Positions 43,897 through 53,515 are shown, counted from the stretch's first letter. The stretch: 64,000 nt of DNA from Helicobacter pylori NCTC 11637 = CCUG 17874 = ATCC 43504 = JCM 12093 (GCF_900478295.1 NZ_LS483488.1:1-64000), one strand, 5' to 3'. The notes: generated by a model from the letters alone, not told the origin. Made by a program: numbers and translations.

Positions 43897-45507
43897 ATGA
43901 CGATATGGAAATTAAAAACATCAAAGAATTTGAAAAAGCTTCTAAAAAAACTCCAAAAAGACACTTTAAAGATCGCTCTCGCCCTTTTGTTTCTCATTGG
44001 CGCTGCTTTGCTCGCTCTCATTTTTGGGCAGGCTAATTCTAAGGGATTGTTACTCATTTTTGCGGCTGTGATTGGGGGGTATATGGCGATGAATATTGGC
44101 GCGAATGATGTGTCTAATAATGTCGGCCCTGCCGTAGGCTCTAAAGCCATTAGCATGGGCGGGGCGATTTTGATCGCTGCGATTTGCGAAATGCTTGGAG
44201 CGATCATTGCTGGGGGGGAAGTGGTTTCTACGATTAAGGGCCGTATCGTTTCGCCTGAATCTATTAATGATGTGCATGTTTTCATTAATGTCATGTTGGC
44301 TAGCCTTTTGAGTGGGGCGTTGTGGTTGCATGTGGCGACTTTAATTGGCGCTCCCGTTTCCACTTCACACTCTGTGGTGGGGGGGATTATGGGGGCTGGA
44401 ATGGCAGCAGCTGGAATGTCTGCTATTAATTGGCATTTTTTATCAGGCATTGTGGCTAGTTGGGTAATCTCGCCTTTAATGGGAGCTTTGATAGCGATGT
44501 TTTTTTTAATGCTCATTAAAAAGACTATCGCTTATAAAGAAGATAAAAAGAGCGCGGCTTTAAAGGTCGTGCCTTATTTGGTAGCGTTGATGAGCTTAAC
44601 ATTCAGCTGGTATTTGATCGTTAAGGTTTTAAAACGCCTCTATGCGCTGAATTTTGAAATCCAACTGGCTTGCGGCTGCATCCTTGCGCTTTTAATCTTT
44701 ATCCTTTTTAAAAGATTTGTGTTAAAGAAAGCCCCGCAATTAGAAAACAGCCATGAAAGCATTAATGAGCTTTTCAATGTCCCTTTGATTTTTGCCGCTG
44801 CGCTTTTAAGCTTTGCGCATGGGGCTAATGACGTGGCTAACGCTATAGGCCCTTTAGCGGCCATCAGTCAAACTTTAGAAGATGCAAATAGCCCTATAGG
44901 GAATACTTTAAGCTCTATGCCGTTGTGGATTATGGTAGTAGGGGCAGCCGGGATTGCTTTAGGCTTGAGTTTGTATGGGCCAAAACTCATTAAAACGGTG
45001 GGGTCAGAAATCACAGAATTAGACAAAATGCAAGCCTTTTGCATCGCGCTTTCTGCAGTCATCACCGTGCTTTTAGCCTCTCAATTAGGCTTGCCCGTAA
45101 GCTCTACGCATATTGTGGTGGGTGCGGTGTTTGGGGTGGGCTTTTTAAGGGAGCGCTTAAGAGAGCAATCAAGAAGGCGTTTTGCCAGAATCAGAGACAA
45201 CATTGTAGCCGCGCACTTTGGGGAAGATTTAGAAGAAATTGAAGGCTTTTTAGAGCGCTTTGATAAAGCCAATTTGAAAGAAAAATCGCTCATGCTAGAG
45301 AGCTTGAAAAAAAGCAAGAACACCGCTATCGCTTTGGAATTGAAAAAGAAAGAAAAAAAGTCGCTTAAAAAAGTGTATAAAGAAGAAGTGATCAAACGCT
45401 CCATTTTAAAAAAGATTGTTACCGCTTGGTTGGTAACCGTGCCGGTTTCTGCACTTTTAGGCGCGCTTCTTTTTGTGGCTCTTGGTTTTACAGAAAAGTA
45501 TTTCTAG
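43897..45507 (+). CDS. pit: Inorganic phosphate transporter (PiT family)
   Basis: Inner-membrane phosphate carrier of 536 residues. It has the duplicated PiT signature: GANDVSNNVGPAVGSKAI in the N-terminal half and HGANDVANAIGPLAAIS in the C-terminal half, plus PVSTSHSVVGGIMGAGM and LPVSSTHIVVGAVFGVGF. About ten to twelve membrane helices with a long charged loop (about 415-505). A G7 run at about 44212-44218 and another near 44376 are in frame. Phosphate or sulfate are both possible ions; phosphate is likelier. Confidence 0.92.
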   Translation: MTIWKLKTSKNLKKLLKKLQKDTLKIALALLFLIGAALLALIFGQANSKGLLLIFAAVIGGYMAMNIGANDVSNNVGPAVGSKAISMGGAILIAAICEMLGAIIAGGEVVSTIKGRIVSPESINDVHVFINVMLASLLSGALWLHVATLIGAPVSTSHSVVGGIMGAGMAAAGMSAINWHFLSGIVASWVISPLMGALIAMFFLMLIKKTIAYKEDKKSAALKVVPYLVALMSLTFSWYLIVKVLKRLYALNFEIQLACGCILALLIFILFKRFVLKKAPQLENSHESINELFNVPLIFAAALLSFAHGANDVANAIGPLAAISQTLEDANSPIGNTLSSMPLWIMVVGAAGIALGLSLYGPKLIKTVGSEITELDKMQAFCIALSAVITVLLASQLGLPVSSTHIVVGAVFGVGFLRERLREQSRRRFARIRDNIVAAHFGEDLEEIEGFLERFDKANLKEKSLMLESLKKSKNTAIALELKKKEKKSLKKVYKEEVIKRSILKKIVTAWLVTVPVSALLGALLFVALGFTEKYF

Positions 45508-45609
45508 GGTTTTTAAAGGCTTGATTTTTAAAGTTAGGCTTAATCTTTTATGTTAAAATTCTAAGATTTTATATATTTTATATTTATCGTTAGGTTTTAG
45601 GTTTAAATC

Positions 45610-46947
45610 ATGGGGAGGAATCAAGGAGCTTATTTGGATCCGTCTGAATCGATTTTGATGTTGATGGTTGCTTTTTTATTGGTGCTGTTGAACGCTTTTT
45701 TTGTGCTTTCAGAGTTTGCCCTTGTGAAAGTGCGTAAAACCCGCTTAGAAGAGCTGGTTAAAATCGGTAATTCCAACGCTAAACTCGCTTTAAAGATGAG
45801 TCAAAGACTAGACACTTATTTGAGCGCAACGCAGTTAGGCATCACCCTTTCTTCATTAGCTTTAGGCTGGGTGGGTGAGCCCGCTATCGCAAAATTGTTA
45901 GCTGCGCTGTTTGAGTCTATGGATTTGAGAGAAAATCCTATTTTTATCCATTCAATGAGCGTGGTCATAGCGTTTTTAAGCATCACTTTTTTGCATGTCG
46001 TGTTGGGCGAGATCGTGCCTAAATCTTTAGCGATCGCTAAATCTGAAAAAGCCGCTCTTTTTGCCGCGCGCCCTTTGCATGTGTTTTGGGTGGTGTTTTA
46101 TCCGGTGGTGCGCCTGTTTGATGTGATCGCTCATTTCTTTTTAAAAAAAGTGGGCATCAATCCTAAAGAGCATGACGGCACGCATTCTGAAGAAGAGTTG
46201 AAGATCATTGTGGGCGAGAGTTTGAGAGAGGGCATTATTGATTCGGTGGAGGGCGAAATCATTAAAAACGCGGTGGATTTTTCTGACACGAGCGCTAAAG
46301 AAATCATGACCCCACGAAAAGACATGGTGTGTTTGGACGAAGAAAACAGCTATGAAGAAAATATAGACATTGTTTTAAAAAGCCGCTTCACGCGCTACCC
46401 TTATTGTAAGGGTTCTAAGGATAACATTATCGGCATGGTGCATATTAGGGATTTGCTTTCGCGCTCTATTTTCACCCCCAAAATGCATGATTTCAAGCAA
46501 ATCGTTAGGAAAATGATCATCGTCCCCGAAAGCGCTTCCATTTCTCAAATCCTTATTAAAATGAAAAAAGAGCAAATCCATACCGCTTTGGTGATTGATG
46601 AATACGGTGGCACAGCCGGGTTGCTCACTATGGAAGACATCATTGAAGAGATCATGGGCGAGATTAGCGACGAATACGATTTGAAACAAGAGGGCATAAA
46701 CAAGCTTGAAGAGGGCGTGTTTGAATTAGAGGGCATGCTGGATTTAGAGAGCGTAGAAGAAGCGCTTCACATTGAATTTGACAAAGAATGCGAGCAGGTA
46801 ACGCTTGGGGGCTATGTTTTTAGCTTGCTAGAGCGCATGCCTATGGAGGGAGATACAATCGTTTCGCATGGGTATTCTTTTGAAGTCTTAAGCGTGGATG
46901 GGGCTAGGATAAAACGCTTAAAAGCGAGTAAAGAAAATAAGGATTAG
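45610..46947 (+). CDS. TlyC/CorC-type membrane protein with CBS pair (CNNM family)
   Basis: 445 residues: an N-terminal DUF21/CNNM membrane domain (about 15-190, with LNAFFVLSEFALVKVRKTRLEEL), then a CBS pair (about 210-330, including EIMTPRKDMVCLDEE and TALVIDEYGGTAGLLTMEDI), and a C-terminal CorC_HlyC domain. The old label is haemolysin; present knowledge favours magnesium or other divalent-cation export. ATG 45610 lacks a clear ribosome site, while TTG 45634 follows AAGGAG by 5 bases and gives MDPSESILML; the latter may be the true start. Confidence 0.85.
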   Translation: MGRNQGAYLDPSESILMLMVAFLLVLLNAFFVLSEFALVKVRKTRLEELVKIGNSNAKLALKMSQRLDTYLSATQLGITLSSLALGWVGEPAIAKLLAALFESMDLRENPIFIHSMSVVIAFLSITFLHVVLGEIVPKSLAIAKSEKAALFAARPLHVFWVVFYPVVRLFDVIAHFFLKKVGINPKEHDGTHSEEELKIIVGESLREGIIDSVEGEIIKNAVDFSDTSAKEIMTPRKDMVCLDEENSYEENIDIVLKSRFTRYPYCKGSKDNIIGMVHIRDLLSRSIFTPKMHDFKQIVRKMIIVPESASISQILIKMKKEQIHTALVIDEYGGTAGLLTMEDIIEEIMGEISDEYDLKQEGINKLEEGVFELEGMLDLESVEEALHIEFDKECEQVTLGGYVFSLLERMPMEGDTIVSHGYSFEVLSVDGARIKRLKASKENKD

Positions 46948-46956
46948 GATAAAGGA

Positions 46957-48495
46957 ATGAGCATGAAAAAAACAACCTTCTTTGTATTGAGCCTGTTGTT
47001 CAATAGCTCTTTGAACGCTGTTGATGGGGTTTCTAAAACCGATCTTTCTTCTTTGAATTTGGCTGAAGACAGCGCGCCTTTGAACCATCCTGACGCTCAA
47101 AAACTCTCTTTAAAAAACGCATGGACTAGGGTGTTGTCTAACCATGAAGGCTTGCATGCGCAAGAATACGCCATTAAGCGAGCGAGTAAAATGAAATTAG
47201 CGGCTAAACTTTCTTTTTTGCCCCAAATTGATTTGAGCGCTTTTTATGTGTATCTCTCTAACCCCATTAAAATGGATTTTGCCAGCCAAAAACAACCGGG
47301 CGTGCAAAAAGCCACCAACCAGATCCATCAAGGCGTACAAAACATCCAGCAAAATATCCCCCCTCAAGTATTAACCCCTCAAATCCAAGCGGGCATGCAA
47401 GGGGTGATGCAAGGTTTTGGGGCTTTGAGCAGCACTTTAGAAGCCCCCTTATTGTTTTCTAATCAAAATGTGGTGATTGGGGCTTTGAGCATTATTTATC
47501 CCCTTTATATGGGTGGGGCAAGATTCACGATGGTGCGCATTGCGGATTTGATGCAAAAAGACGCCAATGAAGTGTATCGCTTGAAAAAGCTTTCCACTTT
47601 TCAAGAGCTTGTGAGCGTGTATTATGGCATGGTGTTAAACGCAGAAGTGGCTGAAACTTTAGAAGAAGTGGAAAAAGGCCATTATAAGCATTTCCAAAAC
47701 GCTTTGAAAATGCAAAAAGTGGGGCAAATCGCTAGGGTAGAAACCTTAGGCGCTCAAGTGGCTTATGATAAGGCCCATATCGCTAGCGTTAAGGCTAAAG
47801 ATGTGTTAGAAGTTTCGCAGCTCTCGTTCAATTCCATTTTATCTAGCAAGGACGATCTAGCGCCTTCAAGCAAATTAGAGATCCACACCGAGAAAAATCT
47901 GCCCGATTTGAGCTTTTTTGTTGCTTCCACGCTCAATTCCTACCCGGCTTTAAAGACTTTAGAAAATCAGGTTCAAATTTCTAAAGAAAACACCAAACTA
48001 CAGATCGCTAAATTCTTGCCCCAAGTGAGTTTTTTTGGCTCTTATATCATGAAACAAAACAATTCGGTGTTTGAAGACATGATCCCTAGCTGGTTTGTGG
48101 GCGTAGCCGGGCGCATGCCCATACTCTCCCCCACAGGGCGTTTCCAAAAATACCAAGCGAGCAAATTAGTCGAGTTGCAAGCCAGTAGCGAACAAATCCA
48201 GGCTAAAAAAAACATGGAATTGTTAGTGAATAAGACTTATAAAGAGACGCTTTCTTATTTGAAAGAATACAAAAGCTTGCTTTCTAGCGTGGAATTAGCC
48301 AAGGAAAATTTAAAACTCCAAGAGCAGGCTTTTTTACAAGGTTTAAGCACGAACGCTCAAGTCATTGATGCGAGGAACACGCTTTCTTCTATCATCGTGG
48401 AGCAAAAAAGCGTGGCTTATAAATACATCGTTTCATTAGCGAATTTAATGGCGTTAAGCGATCATATTGATTTATTTTATGAATTTGTTTATTAA
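46957..48495 (+). CDS. TolC-like outer-membrane efflux protein
   Basis: 512 residues: signal peptide ending SLNA (about residue 21) and two outer-membrane-efflux-protein repeats with long helices. The first contains KLSLKNAWTRVLSNHEGLHA and LSFLPQIDLSAFYVYL, the second FLPQVSFFGSYIM and QAFLQGLSTNAQVIDARNTL. It forms the trimeric exit duct of a tripartite pump. First gene of a four-gene set with an HlyD-type adaptor and two ABC-2 permeases. Confidence 0.9.
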   Translation: MSMKKTTFFVLSLLFNSSLNAVDGVSKTDLSSLNLAEDSAPLNHPDAQKLSLKNAWTRVLSNHEGLHAQEYAIKRASKMKLAAKLSFLPQIDLSAFYVYLSNPIKMDFASQKQPGVQKATNQIHQGVQNIQQNIPPQVLTPQIQAGMQGVMQGFGALSSTLEAPLLFSNQNVVIGALSIIYPLYMGGARFTMVRIADLMQKDANEVYRLKKLSTFQELVSVYYGMVLNAEVAETLEEVEKGHYKHFQNALKMQKVGQIARVETLGAQVAYDKAHIASVKAKDVLEVSQLSFNSILSSKDDLAPSSKLEIHTEKNLPDLSFFVASTLNSYPALKTLENQVQISKENTKLQIAKFLPQVSFFGSYIMKQNNSVFEDMIPSWFVGVAGRMPILSPTGRFQKYQASKLVELQASSEQIQAKKNMELLVNKTYKETLSYLKEYKSLLSSVELAKENLKLQEQAFLQGLSTNAQVIDARNTLSSIIVEQKSVAYKYIVSLANLMALSDHIDLFYEFVY

Positions 48496-48506
48496 AGGAA
48501 AAAATC

Positions 48507-49496
48507 ATGTCAAATAGCATGTTGGATAAAAATAAAGCGATTCTTACAGGGGGTGGGGCTTTATTATTAGGGCTAATCGTGCTTTTTTATTTAGCTTATC
48601 GCCCTAAGGCTGAAGTGTTGCAAGGGTTTTTGGAGGCCAGAGAATACAGCGTGAGCTCCAAAGTCCCTGGGCGCATTGAAAAGGTGTTTGTTAAAAAAGG
48701 CGATCATATTAAAAAAGGCGATTTGGTTTTTAGCATTTCTAGCCCTGAATTAGAAGCCAAGCTCGCTCAAGCTGAAGCCGGGCATAAAGCCGCTAAAGCG
48801 CTTAGCGATGAAGTCAAAAGAGGCTCAAGAGATGAAACGATCAATTCTGCGAGGGACATTTGGCAAGCGGCAAAATCCCAAGCGAATTTGGCTAAAGAGA
48901 CTTATAAGCGCGTTCAAGATTTGTATGATAACGGCGTGGCGAGTTTGCAAAAGCGCGATGAAGCCTATGCGGCTTATGAAAGCACCAAATACAACGAGAG
49001 CGCGGCTTATCAAAAGTATAAAATGGCTTTAGGGGGGGCGAGCTCTGAAAGTAAGATTGCCGCTAAGGCTAAAGAGAGCGCGGCTTTAGGGCAAGTGAAT
49101 GAAGTGGAGTCTTATTTAAAAGATGTCAAAGCGACAGCCCCAATTGATGGGGAAGTGAGTAATGTGCTTTTAAGCGGTGGCGAGCTTAGCCCTAAGGGCT
49201 TTCCTGTGGTTTTAATGATAGATTTAAAGGATAGTTGGTTAAAAATCAGCGTTCCTGAAAAGTATTTGAACGAGTTTAAGGTGGGCAAGGAATTTGAAGG
49301 TTATATCCCGGCGTTGAAAAAAAGCGCGAAATTCAGGGTCAAATATTTGAGCGTGATGGGGGATTTTGCGACCTGGAAAGCGACGAATAATTCCAACACT
49401 TATGACATGAAAAGCTATGAAGTGGAGGCCATACCCTTAGAAAAGCTGGAAAATTTTAGGGTAGGGATGAGCGTGTTAGTTACCATTAAGCCTTAG
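48507..49496 (+). CDS. HlyD-family periplasmic adaptor (membrane fusion protein)
   Basis: 329 residues: one N-terminal membrane anchor (about 10-28, ILTGGGALLLGLIVLFYLAY), a lipoyl domain (YSVSSKVPGRIEKVFVKKGD and GDLVFSISSPELEAKLAQAE), a helical hairpin (about 85-185), and the beta-barrel half (ATAPIDGEVSNVLLSGGEL). It links the TolC-like protein with the two permeases. 11 bases follow the TolC-like gene. Confidence 0.9.
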   Translation: MSNSMLDKNKAILTGGGALLLGLIVLFYLAYRPKAEVLQGFLEAREYSVSSKVPGRIEKVFVKKGDHIKKGDLVFSISSPELEAKLAQAEAGHKAAKALSDEVKRGSRDETINSARDIWQAAKSQANLAKETYKRVQDLYDNGVASLQKRDEAYAAYESTKYNESAAYQKYKMALGGASSESKIAAKAKESAALGQVNEVESYLKDVKATAPIDGEVSNVLLSGGELSPKGFPVVLMIDLKDSWLKISVPEKYLNEFKVGKEFEGYIPALKKSAKFRVKYLSVMGDFATWKATNNSNTYDMKSYEVEAIPLEKLENFRVGMSVLVTIKP

Positions 49497-49507
49497 AAAG
49501 GATTGTT

Positions 49508-50605
49508 TTGTTCAGATTGATAAGCGCATGGGTTTTACAAGACAAGTTCTTGTTTATCGTGTGTTTTATATTGCCTTTTTGTTTAGGGGTTTTAGGCACG
49601 CAAATCTTTAAGCAAGAAATCCCAAGACAGCTCCCTATCGTGGTGGTGGATTTGGATAAGACCACCACAAGCCATCAGGTAGCGTTTGAATTGGGTGCAA
49701 CGAGCGCGCTTCAAATCAAATACCAAGTGGCCAGCCTTTTAGAAGCCAAACGCTTTTTAAACTCCGCTGAAGTGTATGGAGCGTTAGTTTTGCCTGAAAA
49801 TTTAGAGAAAAAAATCAAAATGGGGCGGAAAGTGGGTTTGCCCTTTTATTATAATGCGGAATATGTTTTGGTAGGGAAAACGCTCAAAAACGCTTTTTTA
49901 CAAACTGCTTTGACTTTAGACGCTAAAACCTTAGCCACCAAAGCTTTAGTGCGAGATTCCAATTTGATTTTGGCTAAAGCCCAAGCAATGCCTATTGTTT
50001 TGCAATTGCATGCCCTATACAATGAAGAAAACAATTACACGCAATACCTTTTAAGCGTGATGCTGCCTTGCATGTGGCTTATTTTGATTGCGATTGGCAT
50101 GCTCAATTTCATTCAAAAAGCCTCTAACATGCGCGAGCTTTTAATCAGTATTGTAGCGAATGTGTGTGTGTTTAGTTTTTGGGGGATGGGCATGGCGTTT
50201 TATTTTAATCTCATTGGCATGGAGGGGCATTATGCGCATTTGTCATTGGTCTTTTTGGCGGTGGTTTTAATGGCGCTTATTATGAGCGGGTTTGTGGTGT
50301 TGGTCTATGGCATTTCAAAAAGCGTTATTGAAACCGCTGGTGCGGTTGGGGTCTATACCGCTCCAAGTTTTGCGTTTGCTGGGGTTACTTACCCGCAAAA
50401 CAACATGGAAATTTTTGGGGATTTTTGGAGCCATTGCTTGCCTATTAGCCATTTTATGCGCTTTTTTTTACAAGAGGCCTATTATAAGACGGATTTTACA
50501 GAGTCTTTAAATTCGTTAATGCCGCTTGTGTTCTTTTTAATCTTTTTAGTCTTAGGGCTTTTGATTTTTTATTTTTCTTTTAAAAAAGATAGGGCTAGCG
50601 CATGA
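49508..50605 (+). CDS. ABC-2 type permease, first subunit
   Basis: 365 residues with one N-terminal membrane helix (about 10-28), a periplasmic domain (about 30-170) and five C-terminal helices, the ABC2_membrane_3 (YhhJ/YbhR-like) architecture. Start is TTG 49508 with AAAGGA upstream. No nucleotide-binding site in the protein. It overlaps the second permease by 4 bases. Confidence 0.85.
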   Translation: MFRLISAWVLQDKFLFIVCFILPFCLGVLGTQIFKQEIPRQLPIVVVDLDKTTTSHQVAFELGATSALQIKYQVASLLEAKRFLNSAEVYGALVLPENLEKKIKMGRKVGLPFYYNAEYVLVGKTLKNAFLQTALTLDAKTLATKALVRDSNLILAKAQAMPIVLQLHALYNEENNYTQYLLSVMLPCMWLILIAIGMLNFIQKASNMRELLISIVANVCVFSFWGMGMAFYFNLIGMEGHYAHLSLVFLAVVLMALIMSGFVVLVYGISKSVIETAGAVGVYTAPSFAFAGVTYPQNNMEIFGDFWSHCLPISHFMRFFLQEAYYKTDFTESLNSLMPLVFFLIFLVLGLLIFYFSFKKDRASA

Positions 50606-51732
50606 ATTTTTTTAAAATCCTTTTAATGGAATTAAGGGCTATTGTTTCTCATAAGGGCGTTTTATTGATCCTTATAGGCGCTCCTTTAATCTATGGCTTG
50701 TTATACCCTTTGCCTTATTTAAGAGACATTGTAACGCAACAAAAAATCGCCCTTGTAGATGAAGACAATTCCTTTCTTTCCAGGCAATTAGCCTTCATGG
50801 CGCAAAGCTCCAACGAGTTAGAAATCGCTTTTTTTAGCCCCTCTATGTTAGAAGCCAAAAAGCTTTTAAAAGAAGAAAAAATTTATGGGATCTTGCATAT
50901 CCCTTCGCATTTTGAAGCCAATATCCATAAGCAGGTGCCTGTAACGATAGATTTTTATGCGAATTCCAATTACTTTTTGATTTATGGCGCGTTAGCGAAT
51001 GCGGTGGTGGAGAGCATCAACGCTTTAAATGATGAAATAAGGTTCAAACGCAACGCCCAAATAGAAGAAGCTGAATTAGGGACAGACGGGATTAAAATCA
51101 GGCCTATCGCTTTGTATAACCCTAGTGAGGGGTATTTGAATTACGCGCTCTCTAGCGTGTTTATTTTCATTTTACACCAGGTGATGCTCATTGCAAGCAG
51201 CATGTTTACTAGCTCCAGGCGTTTGGAATTGGCCCTTTTAGACAAGAAAGAAATCGCTTTAAGGCTGTGCGCAAGACTCTTGGTGTTTATGGCAGCGTTT
51301 AGTGTTTTTGTTTTGTTGTATTTTGGGGCGCTGTTTTCTTTTTATGGGATCGAACGGCATGGAAGCGCTTTAATGGTGTTTTTGAATAGTTTGATTTTCA
51401 TGCTTGCAACCTTGAGTTTGGGGTCGTTTTTAGGCGCATGGATCAAAAATGAAGCCCACACCACTCAAATCGTTTTAATTTCTTCTTTGCCCTTGATTTT
51501 TATGATGGGTTTTGTGTGGCCTTTTGAATCCTTGCCCTCTTATTTACAGGTTTTCGTTCAAATAGTGCCAGCTTATCATGGGATTAGTTTGCTAGGGCGA
51601 TTGAATCAAATGCATGCGGAATTTGTAGATGTTTCTGTGCATTTTTACGCGCTTATTGCGATTTTTATTGCGAGTTTTATAGGGTGCGTGTTCAAACTCA
51701 ACTCTTTAAAGAAAGCTTGTGAAAACGCTTAA
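50602..51732 (+). CDS. ABC-2 type permease, second subunit
   Basis: 376 residues of the same architecture as the previous gene, likely its heterodimer partner: N-terminal helix with HKGVLLILIGAPLIYGLLYP, a large external domain, and five helices including FVWPFESLPSYLQVFVQIVPAYHG, a family feature near the last helices. No ATPase gene is adjacent, so the energy-providing subunit must be encoded elsewhere. It overlaps the next gene by 14 bases. Confidence 0.86.
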   Translation: MNFFKILLMELRAIVSHKGVLLILIGAPLIYGLLYPLPYLRDIVTQQKIALVDEDNSFLSRQLAFMAQSSNELEIAFFSPSMLEAKKLLKEEKIYGILHIPSHFEANIHKQVPVTIDFYANSNYFLIYGALANAVVESINALNDEIRFKRNAQIEEAELGTDGIKIRPIALYNPSEGYLNYALSSVFIFILHQVMLIASSMFTSSRRLELALLDKKEIALRLCARLLVFMAAFSVFVLLYFGALFSFYGIERHGSALMVFLNSLIFMLATLSLGSFLGAWIKNEAHTTQIVLISSLPLIFMMGFVWPFESLPSYLQVFVQIVPAYHGISLLGRLNQMHAEFVDVSVHFYALIAIFIASFIGCVFKLNSLKKACENA

Positions 51733-52291
51733 AAACTTCATCGCTTCTAAGCACCAGATTAAAGCGTCCCGCTTTTTAGGCTATCTCATGCCTTTTGATG
51801 ATTTTGAAAAAACCCTTTTGCAATTGAAAAAAGAGCATTTTAAAGCCGCGCATTTTGTAACGGCGTTCCGCTATTGTTTAGAGGGCAAAATCACGGAGGG
51901 TTTTAGCGATGATGGCGAGCCTAAAGGGAGTTCAGGAATGCCTATGCTTAGCGTTTTGAGGCGAGAGGATTTGATCAATATAGGATTAGTGAGCGTGCGT
52001 TATTTTGGAGGCACGCTTTTAGGGGTGGGGGGCTTGATGAAAGCTTATGCCACTAGCGCGTTATTGTGTGTAGAAAACGCTAAAAAAGAAAATGCTTTTA
52101 AGGATTTTGTGGAGTTGGAAACTTTAAGCGCTCATTATTCTTACAAAGAATTAGACGCTCTTCAGCGTGAAATTAAGAAATTTAGCTTACAATTAAGCAA
52201 AAAGAATTTTTCAAACCAAAGCGTGGAAGTGGAAATCAGCGGCGCGAGAGAAAATTTGCAAGCGTTTTTGCAACAAAATAAGATAAATTAG
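51719..52291 (+). CDS. YigZ/IMPACT-family protein
   Basis: 190 residues: an N-terminal UPF0029/IMPACT domain with ASRFLGYLMPFDDFEKTL and the hallmark FSDDGEPKGSSGMPMLSVL followed by SVRYFGGTLLGVGGLMKAY, then a short ferredoxin-like C-terminal domain. The family is linked to translation/ribosome association but the biochemical role is unclear. Start GTG 51719 lies inside the end of the permease gene, so it is coupled. Confidence 0.9.
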   Translation: MKTLKNFIASKHQIKASRFLGYLMPFDDFEKTLLQLKKEHFKAAHFVTAFRYCLEGKITEGFSDDGEPKGSSGMPMLSVLRREDLINIGLVSVRYFGGTLLGVGGLMKAYATSALLCVENAKKENAFKDFVELETLSAHYSYKELDALQREIKKFSLQLSKKNFSNQSVEVEISGARENLQAFLQQNKIN

Positions 52292-52301
52292 GGAGAGTGG
52301 T

Positions 52302-52748
52302 ATGGGGTTTTTGAATGGGTATTTTTTATGGGTTAAGGCTTTCCATGTGATAGCGGTCATTTCGTGGATGGCGGCGTTATTTTATTTGCCACGCCTTTTT
52401 GTCTATCATGCAGAAAACGCGCATAAAAAGGAGTTTGTAGGAGTGGTTCAAATCCAAGAAAAAAAGCTTTATTCCTTTATCGCTTCACCGGCTATGGGTT
52501 TTACGCTTATTACAGGGATTTTAATGCTGTTGATAGAGCCCACGCTCTTTAAAAGTGGGGGTTGGTTGCATGCTAAATTGGCTTTAGTGGTTTTACTTTT
52601 AGCCTATCATTTTTATTGCAAAAAATGCATGCGCGAGCTAGAAAAAGACCCTACAAGAAGAAACGCAAGGTTTTATCGCGTGTTTAATGAGGCGCCAACG
52701 ATTTTAATGATCCTCATTGTGATTTTAGTGGTTGTCAAGCCTTTTTAA
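52302..52748 (+). CDS. hemJ: HemJ-type protoporphyrinogen IX oxidase
   Basis: 148 residues with four membrane helices; WVKAFHVIAVISWMAALFYLPRLFVYH has the conserved His and the FYLPRLFVYH stretch of the HemJ (UPF0093) family, and GGWLHAKLALVVLLLAYH supplies the second conserved His-Lys. HemJ oxidises protoporphyrinogen in haem synthesis in bacteria lacking HemG/HemY, including H. pylori. Confidence 0.9.
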   Translation: MGFLNGYFLWVKAFHVIAVISWMAALFYLPRLFVYHAENAHKKEFVGVVQIQEKKLYSFIASPAMGFTLITGILMLLIEPTLFKSGGWLHAKLALVVLLLAYHFYCKKCMRELEKDPTRRNARFYRVFNEAPTILMILIVILVVVKPF

Positions 52749-52753
52749 AGACA

Positions 52754-52787
52754 AGTCATGAAAAAAGAAAAGTCATGAAAAAAGAAA
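52754..52787 (+). repeat. 17-bp tandem duplication covering the menG start
   Basis: AGTCATGAAAAAAGAAA occurs twice back to back (52754-52770 and 52771-52787). The first copy contains an ATG at 52758 opening a six-codon ORF whose TGA (52776-52778) overlaps the menG ATG at 52775 as ATGA. Confidence 0.85.
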
Positions 52788-53506
52788 AGCACCTCAAGCA
52801 AGAAAAAATCATCAACATGTTTGATGATATAGCCAGCTCTTACGATCAAGCCAACCGCTTGATGAGTTTTGGCTTAGACGTTAAATGGCGAGAAAGGGCT
52901 TGCGAGCATGCGTTTTTGTTTTTAGAAAACAAGAAAGCGTTAAGGCTTGTGGATGTGGCATGCGGGACGGGGGATATGCTTGTTGCTTGGCAAAAAAGCG
53001 CTCTAAATTGCGCTATAGAATTTAAGGAATGTTTGGGGATTGACCCCTCTAATAACATGCTTGAATTAGCCGCTAAAAAGCTTGAAAACAAAGCTTCTTT
53101 CATTCAAGCTCAAGCCAAAGATTTGAAAGGCGTTGGAAATAACAGCGTGGATATCCTCTCTATTGCGTATGGCTTGCGCAATGTCGTGGAAAGACAAGAG
53201 GCTTTAAAAGAGTTTTTTAGGGTGTTAAAACCCAGGGGCGTTTTAGTGATTTTAGAATTTTTAAAAAAGGACAACCCCACATGGCTGGATAAAATCTCAG
53301 GGTTTTACACGAATAAGGTTTTGCCTTTAGTGGGAGGGGCTATCAGTAAGAATTATGGCGCTTATTCTTATTTACCGCAATCCATTGAGGGATTTTTGAG
53401 TTTAGAGGGTTTGAAGCATGAATTAAAAAACGCAGGGTTTGAGATTTTAAGAACACAAGATTCTGTCGCTCAAATTTCAACGACCATGCTTGTTAGAAAA
53501 AGCTAA
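52775..53506 (+). CDS. ubiE: Demethylmenaquinone methyltransferase MenG/UbiE
   Basis: SAM-dependent C-methylation in the last step of menaquinone synthesis (H. pylori makes menaquinone by the futalosine route). 243 residues: FDDIASSYDQANRLMSFGLDVKWR is the UbiE signature 1, VDVACGTGDMLVAWQ is motif I, and IAYGLRNVVERQEALKEFFRVLKPRG is signature 2. It begins after a 17-bp duplication that places a tiny upstream ORF over its start codon. Confidence 0.95.
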   Translation: MKKEKHLKQEKIINMFDDIASSYDQANRLMSFGLDVKWRERACEHAFLFLENKKALRLVDVACGTGDMLVAWQKSALNCAIEFKECLGIDPSNNMLELAAKKLENKASFIQAQAKDLKGVGNNSVDILSIAYGLRNVVERQEALKEFFRVLKPRGVLVILEFLKKDNPTWLDKISGFYTNKVLPLVGGAISKNYGAYSYLPQSIEGFLSLEGLKHELKNAGFEILRTQDSVAQISTTMLVRKS

Positions 53507-53515
53507 AGGAATGCC

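Noticed and set aside
44212-44218. G7 tract in pit as a possible phase-variation switch
   Set aside because: Short, in frame, and in conserved coding sequence; H. pylori switching tracts are usually longer.
43881-44516. 211-codon minus-strand ORF opposite pit
   Set aside because: Pure antisense of the PiT signature region; Pro/Ala/Ile-rich and without motifs.
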